Assembly (NCBI GenBank): GCA_033675265.1
Contig: JAUJYZ010001443.1
Span: 62,001-126,000, forward strand
DNA: 64,000 nucleotides
Source: Actinostola sp. cb2023
Taxonomy: Eukaryota; Cnidaria; Anthozoa; Actiniaria; Actinostolidae
Reading direction: 5' to 3'
Below are positions 43,469-53,539 of this stretch, piece after piece (within the stretch, counting starts at the first letter, position 1; each line of letters begins with the position of its first letter). A model generated the notes under the pieces. The model did not search any database. It was not told the DNA's origin and saw only the letters and a list, made by a program, of their open reading frames with translations. The position numbers and the translations under genes were made by a program.

Positions 43469-44600
43469 TCAATGTGCCCTGAATCCCATATAAACATTTG
43501 TGGCTGACCGATATTTTGCCCGGACTGTCGTTACTACACAAGAGGGGGCAACTCGTCTGTTTCCTTTCCCCAGATATCCATATCTGTCGAGAATGTACTG
43601 CCTATAAGCAGCCTTACGAAAGGATCGAGTACTGTTATCATCTCTGTCATTTCTGATGTCAGCACGGTTCTTTATTGTAAGTTCCAGCACTTCTGGGTCA
43701 ACCACCAACTTGGCAAATCTTGCTTGCAAGGTGACGCACCTTTTCTGGCCACAACATTTATTTTCAATTTCTTGTGGCATTACAGAGCAAGTACAGTTGG
43801 CATTTACACCATGAAGGAGTGGGACCCAATGTCGAACGGGACAGTAGTGGGATGGGATTGGATGGTTGAGGTGTGTCAATCTGATTCCCAAAGTTAGCAT
43901 CATCATCATCATCCTCGAGCAGCAATGACTCAATGTAGTCCATGCTACCTATACCACGTTGTAGGGCTTTGGTAGCAAGTTTTCTCACCATGGGCTCATC
44001 TTAGGGTATCCTGGTAGGGGATTCTGCTACTGGTCTCGGCATAGGAATTTCATTCTAGAATTGATTGTAAAATAAAGAAATCATTTTTGTAAATATTGAG
44101 TATTTGTTGTGAATTTATATGTCACAACACCGATCGCTCTGTAAGGTTTGTTGAACGACGCTTACCTTGTCCTTGCATACACGTTTACGTGTTCCACACG
44201 TGCAATGTGCAGAGCACAATCTGTTGGCTGTTTTACACGGACATCCACTTCTCTTCTCTGTCGTTTTAGTTGAGCACGAACTTTTGCACTGACAAGCTGG
44301 TTCGTAAGCTGGCTGAATTTGGAAAACGATGACAACATTTGGCATGATTTCGGCGTAAGAATCCACTCAATCCAGTACTACTAGTACTGCAAAGGGTTTA
44401 GAGATATTTAGAACTTAGAACACCCAGTGAAGAGAAAAAAGCAGATACGTCAGGCGCGAGGTTTTTATAACACCGAGGTAAACCCCAATATTTGGTTCAT
44501 TGACAGCAGAAGAAAATAATAAACACTGCAAACTTACCGTCTCGATAGCCAAGAAATGTTGATCAGACTCAGACTCAGAGTGTAAATAATCGGTTTCCAT
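43469..44600 (-). pseudogene. Cysteine-rich (CXC) and P2RX7-ballast-like protein, broken
   Basis: Minus-strand exons: about 44386-44166 reads ACQCKSSCSTKTTEKRSGCP, CKTANRLCSAHCTCGTRKRV and CKDK|GTAAGC, a CXC/tesmin-type cysteine cluster. Exon 44054-43469 (acceptor TTCTAG) reads RKLATKALQRGIG, an acidic stretch, GPTPSWCKC, then CTCSVMPQEIENKCCGQKRC, RSFRKAAYRQYILDRYGYLG and KGNRRVAPSCVV...YMGF. The last series (WCxC, P.E.E..CC, AYRQ, G.LGKGNRR..PSCVV) is the zinc- and nucleotide-binding ballast domain known from the P2X7 receptor C-terminus and from many stand-alone invertebrate proteins. Breaks: an in-frame TAA just upstream of ATGGTGAGAAAAC, and a one-base shift at about 43800. A first exon METDYLHSESESDQHFLAIE (44600-44538) is possible but not in clear phase. 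It converges with the transposase remnants. Confidence 0.6.
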
Positions 44601-44694
44601 CAGTGCGTATTTATACTGTTATCAATTGAAAGGACCACAGCAGTAAATTAACGATTTTACGTGAAGTCCGTGAAGCTGTCTGCCGGTTAGTTTG

Positions 44695-44755
44695 GTGATT
44701 GTTATTGTTATGGTTTTAAAGCGCATGCGTCGGCGTGACATTGCCGGCCCTTTAA
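44695..44755 (-). repeat. Dispersed 3'-tail repeat, copy 2
   Basis: GATTGTTATTGTTATGGTTT...GCGCATGCGTCGGCGTGAC...ATTGCCGGCCCTTTAA, the partner of 40607. The LINE begins about 35 bp downstream. Confidence 0.6.
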
Positions 44756-44792
44756 TGTATGAGGCCTAACAGACTATAAGAAGAATATAAAA

Positions 44793-47700
44793 ATGTTCAA
44801 TTGGTTCGTAAAATACAAAGGAGAAAATGGGATTACTTTTATACAAGAAACACACAGTACTTTAGACATTGAAAACGAGTGGTCTCAAAGGACAAGAGGA
44901 AAATTAATTATGTCTCACGGGACAACAAAAATTAAAGGTACGGCTATCTTGTTTGGAAGAAAACTAAACTATATAATTAAAGACCAAAGAGTGGATGACA
45001 ACGGAAGATACGTCAAAATATTAACCGAAATACAGGGAAATAGTTTTTTACTAATTAACACATACTTTCCGAATTATGAAAAACAACAAGTACAGTACGT
45101 TCATGAGAGAAATTGGTGAAACAGTTGATGAGTCAGTCAAATCTTTTCATCCTTCGCAGGTTAGATTTCTTCCTCGTGTCTGATGAACTACTGCCTTATA
45201 TCGAACATTGTGACATTATTCCAGCCCCATCTACAGACCATTCTGCTATCACACTAAAATTGCGATCATTCAATAAAGATCATAGAGGGCCATCATTTTG
45301 GAAATTAAACAATTCCTTACTCGAAAATGAATCTTTTGTCACAGAATTAAAACAAGAACTTAAAACGGTTAAAAAATCATTAGACGAGCAAGATATAACA
45401 AACGCTCAACTAAGATGGGAACTTATTAAATATGAAGTTCGTAAATTTTCAATACGATTTTCTAAAATTTTAGCTCGAACTCGAAAATCGGAATATCATC
45501 AACTGGAAAATCAAATTAAGACAATAGAGAACAAAAAGGATGGGAAGACAATGCTGAAAATAAAGTAATTATTACATAACGGAGCTCGAGGGTATAATAC
45601 TACGATCTAAAGCGACATGGTATGAACTAGGAGAAAAAAGTAACAAATACTTTCTAACTTTAGAAAGACGGAACAAAGCCAAAACACACATTGAAAAAAG
45701 TATCGATAAGGAAGAAAAAGAAATAACACAATCAAAATAAATACTCAACACGATAGAGAAACACTTCAATAATATTTTTGAAGCAAAGTCATGCAAAACA
45801 GTGCCCTACTAATCGGGGAGACTTAGATCTAAAATACTGTAAATATAAAACTAATACTAGGGTATTAGCTAACAGGATGGCTGATACATTACCTTACTTA
45901 GTTCATCCTGATCAAGCCGCATTTATAAAGTAGACGAGCCTATAATGATAATCCAAGACGTAATGGACTACGTAAAAACTAAGAATAAGCTGCTTTTCGC
46001 AGCTGATTTCGAAAAGGCATTTGACTCGATAGAGCATAATTTTATTACTGCTGTTTTACAACATTTTGGTTTCGGTACTAACTTTATTAAATGGATTAAT
46101 ATTCTGCTGTGTGATAATCACAGTTGCATAATGAATAATGGCACGGCTACCAATTTATTCCAAGTAAGAAGAGGCACGAAACAGGGGGACCCTATTTCAC
46201 CTTACATATTTATTTTAATAATTGAAAATTTGGCGACAATGATAAGGAGCTGTAAAGATATAAAAGGACTAAAAATGAAGGAAATATAAATTAAATTGAC
46301 ATTATTTGCAGATGACACAACATTTTTTTTGCAAGATAACATTTCATTCCAACAGGTGTTGATACAACTCGAAACATTTTATACTTTCTCTTCATTAAGA
46401 CTTAATTTAAGTAAATCTGAAGCTGGCTGGCTGGGAAATAGAAACAACGAAGTGCTAACACAATCAATACATTGATTTCAAAGAAAAAGGCATTATAATT
46501 TTGGGTATATTCTTCTCTTACAATGATATTTTTTTTCACAATAATAACCTCCAACGCGTACTAACAAATTTCACTACAACTCTATCATATCATTATGGAA
46601 AACAAGGAACTTGACTGTCTATGGAAAAATTCAAGTGTTACAATCACTGGCCCTTCCAAAGCTTTACTATGTGTGTTCGAAAACTCACGTTCAATCAGAC
46701 TTTGTAGAAATAATAAAAAGTACCATTAAAGATTTTGTATGGAACGGGAAAAAGCCTAAAATAAAATATAATACACTAATAGGTGATTATTGTGCTGGCG
46801 GTCTCAAATTACCGGACTCCGTCTTAATGGCGAACTGAGTAAAGCGAGCAGTAAATCTTATATATATTCTGATTAATCGAATATGTCAACTACTATACCT
46901 TCACTATATTTAGAATCAATAGGGGGTGCAAGCAAATACATGATGATTTTGTCCCTTTTAGAATACTAGAAAATCTGTCTTTGTTTTATAAAGAAATATT
47001 ACTACTGAGACGTACAAATCGTTCGCTGTTGTTCCTGTATTTATCAGTGTCTTTTAGTGTTTCCAAATGATATTTCCATTCTTTTGGTATGGCATGAATT
47101 ATTCCAGTCCTTATCATGGGCCCATTGAAATTCCCCATTACTGTCACATAAATCTATAACTTTATTTATATTGAGATTATAAAAATATTTATAGAAGATA
47201 GATTTCTTATCAATTTTTATGTACTAATTATTCCAATTATATTGGTCCTGTATAAGTGACGGGTTCTTGCATGGATTATCATTTGTAAATTCCGCCCAAG
47301 ATAGTAAAAAAATTGAAGTTGGAAAAGTGAAAGCATATCATTTCTACCAAAACATAGTAAGTTCGAAATTTGAAACCCCGACATCTCAAAAACACTTAAG
47401 CAACCGAATTATAAACGAGAATACACAACTTGAATGGGAATGTATCTATGGTAGAATATATAGAACGTCAATTGATACTTACTTACGAATGTTTAAATAT
47501 AAAATACTAAACGATATTCTTTATTTAAACCGATACCTTTTTCGTTTTAAGTTAATTGATTATTCCTCTTGTTCTTTCTGCCTACGTTATCCAGAAACAA
47601 TAGACCATCTCTTTGTGGAATGTGTGGAATCAAAAAACTATTACTTTCAAATTCAAAATTGGTTGGAAAGATTTAATATAAGATTACCAGAAGTAAACAA

Positions 47701-47940
47701 AGTAAACATTATACTAGGAATCGATGACAATAAACAATTTTATTATTCTAATCTATATACAAACTATCATTATACAAGGCAAGGGAAAACGGAAAAGTCC
47801 CTTCTCTGTCGTTATTTAAAAACTCTTTGAAACATTACGAATACATAGAAAATAAAGTGGCCAAATAAAAAAATAAAATGCCACAACATTTAAACAAGTG
47901 GAGCAAAATAATTAATGCAGTAAATTCCTTGTGAAGAATT
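44793..47940 (+). pseudogene. Tx1/L1-type LINE, 5'-truncated, with internal inversion
   Basis: The frames give, in order: AP endonuclease (FIQETHSTLD, LINTYFPNYE, then RLDFFLVSDE and STDHSAITLKL); a linker (GPSFWKLNNSLLENESFV); reverse transcriptase (ILANRM-type finger segment at about 45860, FAADFEKAFDSIEHNF at 46000, RGTKQGDPISPYIFIL at 46170, and LFADDTTFF with the catalytic FADD at 46300); then a C-terminal zinc knuckle (CSFCLRYPETIDHLFVEC, about 47565). FWKLNNSLL and the knuckle point to the Tx1/L1 side of the LINE tree. Several stops and shifts make it dead. The N-terminal half of the endonuclease and any ORF1 are missing. 47010-47280 is inverted relative to the rest. It ends in an A-rich tail (about 48110-48135). 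Confidence 0.85.
47010..47280 (-). other. Inverted segment inside the LINE
   Basis: On the minus strand this segment encodes NPCKNPSLIQDQYNWNN and NKVIDLCDSNGEFQWAHDKD, the part that in this LINE group lies between the RT and the C-terminal knuckle. The plus-strand flanks carry the neighbouring parts (FRILENLSLFYKEIL before, SSCSFC knuckle after). The segment has therefore been flipped in place. Confidence 0.7.
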
Positions 47941-48205
47941 CAGTAGGAAAATGACAAAGGGCACAAATATATATAATTTATAAAAAATGCTTGTAAGATA
48001 TGGAATAGTACTAAATGTCAATACAGTATCCATATATTTGCAATTAATGTAAAATATCGTAAAAGGTTTTTAATAGAAATGTAATCTTACAAGTGGAAAT
48101 AAAAAGTTATTAAAAGAAAAAGAAAAGAAAAAAAGATAGTATACAAACAGAGGGTGATGAACCTGAAAAAATATTTATAATCAAATACTTCAAAATTTAC
48201 ACTGA

Positions 48206-48585
48206 CATTCAAAAACTCATTACTTATTCACGAGGTAAACAGTCAAACAGGTGCCCTCGATTTGGTCACATGCTGGAACTGGATACCCGGAAAGTCCGCT
48301 CCAGAATACTTTGGATTGATTTCAAGTTCGCTCTATAGACCCTTTCAATAAATCCCACAATGCATGATTTTCCGCGCTTGACGTAAAATTTATTATTTTG
48401 AATGCCATTAATTTTCCTTCGTTGTTTTCAGTCTTTGTATATTTTGAATAGAATTCAAAATAATAAGTTTGACGTCAAGCGCGGAAAATCATGCATTGTG
48501 GGATTTATTAAAAGGGTCTGTAGTACTTTGAAATATTATTTCAAGTCCTGGGACTGGACATATCAGTTCAAGTCCTTGGAATATA
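48206..48585. repeat. Dispersed repeat A, copy 2
   Basis: The same family as 25966-26115, interrupted at GCTCTA/GTACTTTG by the MITE 48336-48520. The two halves rejoin exactly to the copy 1 sequence. Confidence 0.85.
48336..48520. mobile_element. 185-bp MITE with TA duplication and an empty-site paralogue
   Basis: TIRs of about 45 bp: TAGACCCTTTCAATAAATCC...CACAATGCATGATTTTCCGC and the complement CAGACCCTTTTAATAAATCC.... TA flanks both sides, and copy 1 of repeat A shows the uninterrupted site, which fixes the borders. Tc1/mariner-type target. Non-coding. Confidence 0.85.
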
Positions 48586-48700
48586 ATGATTTTTAACTGC
48601 TTAAAAAACGCATTTAATAATTTCATAAACTCGCTACGGCGGGATTCGAACCCGGAACACTCCGTTGCATGCTAATCCCTTTACTTACCACTTCAGAATA
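48586..48700 (-). repeat. tRNA-derived SINE-like repeat, copy 2
   Basis: The minus strand gives GGGATTAGCATGCAACGGAG, then GTTCCGGGTTCGAATCCCGC, i.e. an anticodon-arm-like region and a perfect T-arm, linked to TTAACTGCTTAAAAAACGC...CATAAACTC as at 26641. More tRNA-like than copy 1, but still without a clear D arm. Confidence 0.6.
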
Positions 48701-50035
48701 TGAACGTAAATTGCTCATTGGTCGAGAGTTACGAGACGTCAATCATCGATTGTCAAGCTTGGTAGAAACAAGCTCCACACATCGCTAGTCTAAGTGACGG
48801 ATTAACAGTGTTTTTATATCTCAAAGAAACTTTAATTTGGAACTCAAACCAGAGCGGCGAGTGGTAGTTCAACAGCTTTACAACAGGAAAGATATGTTGG
48901 CGATTTTTTCCCACTGGCTTCTGTAAAATTCTTATTTCGTTTACAGCTTCTCGTAACGTTCTCTCGCGAAAGAACTGTTAAAGAGGAAAACCGTCCAACA
49001 GTCTTGGTTATTACACCTATAGTTAGTGTTATGAGACATTATAACTGATATTTTAGTCCAAAACATAAGTTGTATTTCATTCACAAAATTATCTCATTCA
49101 TTCCCACAATTTCTATAGTCAGAAAGACTACAATTCTGTCTCATGTCAAGACTTAGTCAATACCATTTTGAGCACAAACTAATTAATACCAAATTAGTTT
49201 GGACCTCAATTACAATTAATTATAATGACATTTCATTCAGTTTTCCTTTTCCGGATATCAAATGACCCATCTGCTTTCATTCCTTTCTCTGTTTGCTCTC
49301 CTACCACACCTAGTCACATTAAACCTCGCTAGATACTTTTATCCCGTTTATACTTATAATATTTTGACACGACTAGCTGTTAGCTTGTGATTCCAGTATA
49401 GTTATAGTATAACTTTAACGGCATAATATCTTCAACCATAGCTATGTCGAATCTCTAGTTTTCCTTCATAATATTGACATTGATTGTAAACAAACTAGTA
49501 GTCGCGAGTCACTTGAATAGAACTACACGCGACCTTATAATTTAGAGTAGAAGAACACTTGTAAGATCATGATCGCGAAGGATATCTAAATAATAAACTA
49601 CCATCGAACGATACCTGCTCTACCATAGAGAGTCCTTGCTAACATTAGAGTAGAAGAACACTTGTAAGGTCATGAGGAGATCTAAAGAATAAACTACCGG
49701 CATCAAACAATACCTGCTCTGCCTTACAGAGATCCCTTGCTAATATTAGCATCATTCAAGCCGATTCCTGAAATTGAATCATTTCGTCAGTGGCCTTGTT
49801 GGTTGTGATTTCGCCAGCACTCTTGAAGACCTTGGCGGCCTTTCTCTGTTGAGCGCGCGCTGGACGACAAACGATAGACGTTATTTCACCAAAATAGTTA
49901 TTTGTATTAGGGCTCTTTCCAATCGGATTCGAAAATGTTATATTTCCAGATTTCTCTTCTGGATATTTATATATATCTGGATATTTTATATATTTATTTC
50001 TCTAAAACGAAACTGACCCCGAGTGACCCATAATT
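48701..50035. other. Non-coding sequence with a 100-bp tandem duplication
   Basis: 49546-49644 and 49645-49748 are diverged tandem copies (AGTAGAAGAACACTTGTAAG...ATAAACTACC...AATACCTGCTCT). No gene recognised. Confidence 0.6.
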
Positions 50036-50066
50036 ACTCGTGCCCAGGCCTTTGTCCGGCACGAGT
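50036..50066. repeat. Repeat B-like hairpin, copy 4
   Basis: ACTCGTGCC - 13 nt - GGCACGAGT, preceded by TAATT as in the other copies. The stem is different from the others yet perfectly paired over 9 bp. Confidence 0.75.
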
Positions 50067-51344
50067 TGAAAAACACAGCCGTTACTGTTTTTTTGTTCGA
50101 CGTCGCGAATCTGCAATCGAGCGAGACTGCATGGTAGGAGAGATTACAAAATACCAACCAATCAGGAAGCACCGGAGGTCAAGGGGCAAGTTCAGCTGTC
50201 AACTTCAATCGCGTAAAGATCTCAAGCAGGTCTTTATTGCACGATATAAGCCTATGAGCATGCATCTTTCATGATACTGCAGTGCTTAACCAGCCGTTTA
50301 TACAAATTCTGAGCTGGCCAGTATTATGCATGTTGTCGAGTGCCGGGCGATTCCAAATTCTTCATGTTCTACCGAGTCACCCAACAAGTAACCAAACACT
50401 GATTTGATCACTATACTAATCGTTATCTCAGATCTAAACAATGAGAAACGTTTGTAAAAGAAGTGAATACACCTATGATGACTAAGCACAATCTGCAATC
50501 GCATATGTAAGCGTCTTTCTCGCACTAGGGCACGAGTGAACGCTTGTAAAGCGTCTAGTCTCACTTACAAACGCACACGATGATCGCGGTAGGCTCACAC
50601 TAAAATATGTCAAGCGTTTTCGTAATGAGCCGTTCCGTGACTCACAAAGACAAACCCAAATGAATACAAATTCACAAGGTATCAAAATATCAAAAGCAAA
50701 CCAAATGAACTACATGTTTTAAAAATAGGGACAAATTGCACTCAAATATTGACTCAGTCGAGTCTTGCATAGCTATGCGCTGTGCATTACACAACTCGAA
50801 GCCTGATGGACTGTAGTCTCCCTCGCATTCGTTTTAGTTCCGTCACGTAACGTTCTCGGCCCACAAACGGCTGCTAAAATTCGAACATTCCTTTCCCTGC
50901 TTTTGGCCAATCAGAAGTTGGCTCTCATATTCCTGCCGGAACCATTCGCGCCAAGTTTTCTAGCTAATTAGAGCCCGTGTTAGAAATTCAAGACTCTGAC
51001 GTTTCAACTTCAGCGTCACACCTGTGATTGAAAGTTTGGTCACGGACGTAAGGCTGGCTGAGTGTTTGTTGTTGACTAAAGAGTAAATATTTATCCTCTA
51101 ATTTCACTACGAGGCAGAAAGAAACATATTATTGTATATAAGAGAGCTATTCAAACTCATTTGCATATACTAAATTATGCATGCAAGTCATTATAAAGTC
51201 CCAAGGGAATAGACGCTAATATATAAACCACTCCTTGAGTAAGCACGGTCACTTAGGCGGCAAACACGAAACCAACATAACAAGCTTCGAAGTTTCTTGG
51301 CCAGAAATCACCGAACACAGATCGCTAATCCTTCTTCCATCTTC

Positions 51345-53021
51345 ATGGCTGACCAGAATCCAGCACCAGCACAACCGGGTGTAGTTCAACAAGCAATAAA
51401 TGATTTAAACGTTGCCCCTGCTCCGGCCCAAGTTCCAGCTCAAGCTGCCGGTCAAGACGCCAATGCTGCTGGTCAAGATCAAGCCGCTAATGCTGCTGCC
51501 GACGGCGAGGTATGGTAGACTCTATGGTTTATTTAATACTTCATGTAATGCTTCGGTTTTTTGGCGGTTCTTCGTAATTGTATCCAGAATTTTGATCTGG
51601 GATAGCCATTCTGTGCTACAGTCCAATCGAACGTCAAGCATAGTGTTTGTAAAACGTGGTAAATGGATTTAGTCAAGATATATTGTCCAAAAAAACAAGA
51701 GGAACGGTTAGGCTGCTCGCGATCTACAGATTGGTTCTTGTAACGGGGTATATTAGCAGGGAATTTGGCAGTTTTTTGTTGTAGCCGACCAGAATTTGAA
51801 TTTATAATTAAAGTGTTGCCTGCCCTTGGGACTGAAACCATGTATCCTTTTGTTTTGCATTTATATACCTATAATGAGATCTGTGCCTATGTTTGGCTTA
51901 GGGCCTTTTTGCAGAGAAGGGTTTTTTAAAGCGCGTGGACTTTAAAGAGTCCGTTTATAGGGAGCGTTTCTGTGCCTCTGATTGGCTATGGGCCCTTTTC
52001 AGAGAAGAGGTAAGCTCTGCGGACTTTAGGGGTCCGTTTATAGAGAGCGTTTGTGTGCCTCTGATTGGCTTCGGGCCCTTTTCAGAGAAGAGGTAAGCTC
52101 TGTGGACTTTAGGGGTCCGTTTATAGAGAGCGTTTGTGTGCCTCTGATTGGCTTCGGGCCCTTTTCAGAGAAGAGGTAAGCTCTGTGGACTTTAGGGGCC
52201 GTTTATAGAGAGCGTTTGTGTGCCTCTGATTGGCTTCGGCCCTTTTCAGAGAAGACTTCAGCTCTGTGGACTTTAGGGGTCTGTTTATAGAGAACGTTTA
52301 TGTGAATCTGTTGGGTTTAGGGCCTTAGAGAAGAGTTAAGCTCGGTGGACCTTGGGGGTCTAGCGAAGTAAACTTTGAGGAAAAGTATAAGTAGAGGCAT
52401 GTGTACGTGATGAGAGGTGGCTGTATGCATAACAGCGTGGTTATTAATTATTATTTTCAGGTCCAGCCTCCTGATCCGATGATGGCCATTCAGAATAGAT
52501 TGGCGAAACTTGAGGAGGAGAAAAACCACCAATCCGCGGATGTAATCCTGACCCGCATCAGGATTCTGCTCAACAAGACGGATGCCACATTTAATAAAGA
52601 CGAAGCTTTTGATTTGTTGATTGAATTGAAAGCGGCAGCAGCCACAGAGAAACATAAGGACCTCCCACACTACCAAGCAGTGTTTATGGCGATGAGGCAA
52701 AAGGTGGCAGTACCGGCGAGTCAGTTCAGAAAATACCTAGCTGCTCTCCTGGGAGATAAACACCAAGAGAAGGTACTAGATATCTTGTCCAAGGTGGATA
52801 AGGGCCTAAAGCTGGATGGAGAGTTAGCGGGGCGTCACAGTCGACAACAAGAACCCAGGCAGAGCGGGTCGTCGAAGAGGAGCATGCGTTGCTTTTATTG
52901 TGACGCAGTAGGCCATCTACAGAATAGATGTTTCAAAAGGAAACGGGATTTAGATCGTGCGGGACACGATCCCGACGAACCCGAAGACAGAAAGCCGCGT
53001 CGACACGATCGCAGGGCTTGA
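51345..53021 (+). CDS. gag-like protein, two exons, CCHC zinc knuckle
   Basis: Exon 51345-51509 (MADQNPAPAQPGVVQQAIND..., Ala/Pro/Gln-rich) ends GAG|GTATGG in phase 0. The second exon, 52461-53021, follows TTATTTTCAG and reads VQPPDPMMAIQNRLAKLEEE, a helical core (DEAFDLLIELKAAAATEKHK, FRKYLAALLGD), then CFYCDAVGHLQNRC, a CX2CX4HX4C knuckle, and a basic tail. Total 241 residues. It would package the element RNA. The exon frames are intact. The 951-bp intron carries an 83-bp minisatellite. Confidence 0.75.
51860..52345. repeat. 83-bp minisatellite in the gag intron, unit carries AG...GTAAG
   Basis: About five copies of a unit including GCCTCTGATTGGCTTCGGGC, CCTTTTCAGAGAAGAGGTAA, GCTCTGTGGACTTTAGGGGT and CCGTTTATAGAGAGCG. 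Each copy contains TTTTCAG|AGAAGAG|GTAAGC, i.e. an acceptor-like and a donor-like site 7 nt apart. Copies at the edges are more diverged. Confidence 0.85.
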
Positions 53022-53262
53022 GTGGAAATCTCGTCATAAGACGTGTATTGAGTAATTAACTATTTATTTTTTGTTATATTTTGGCTTGTTTGGACGCTAC
53101 CAGATGTATTGAATTTAATTAAAAAAGAAAGAAAGTTAATTGTCGTAATCGAATTGAAATAATTTCGTTTTTCCCTGGATCTCGGTTGGGAACAGCAACC
53201 CGCACGGACATATCGTCTCATCGAATGTCACGTGTTCGTTCCGTTCGCGGACGTTGGGGATG

Positions 53263-53539
53263 CTGTCTCCTGACTGGGGCTCTAGCCTTAACCCGTGTGT
53301 TTAAAACTAGTTTTATTGGGTCTTGTTCCTTTCATGTGGGTGAAATCTTGTCTTGGCTTATTTATTTTTTTGTTTTTTTTTTGTTTAGAAGCCCCGTAAA
53401 AGAAAGAAGTTATACAACGTTTACAATACCCCTTCATGGGAGACACAAGCTGTTTTTCACCCTGTTCATGATCAGAAGGAAAACGAAACAAGGCGTGTTA
53501 GATGGGTTAGGGCAAACGGGAGCCCCAGTCAGGAGACAG
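53263..53539. repeat. 20-bp inverted repeat flanking the pol acceptor
   Basis: CTGTCTCCTGACTGGGGCTC (53263-53282) and its exact complement (53520-53539) bracket the pyrimidine tract and the pol exon acceptor at 53388. A pre-mRNA could form a long-range stem that loops out this acceptor. The right arm lies within the pol coding region. Confidence 0.75.

Noticed and set aside
40607..44755. Long terminal repeats flanking the transposase/P2RX7-type block
   Set aside because: The two direct copies are only about 65 bp, have a retroposon-tail look and no target duplication; independent insertions are more likely.
51533..51841. Minus-strand 102-codon frame in the gag intron
   Set aside because: No domain, overlaps the intron and repeat, no splice or start support.
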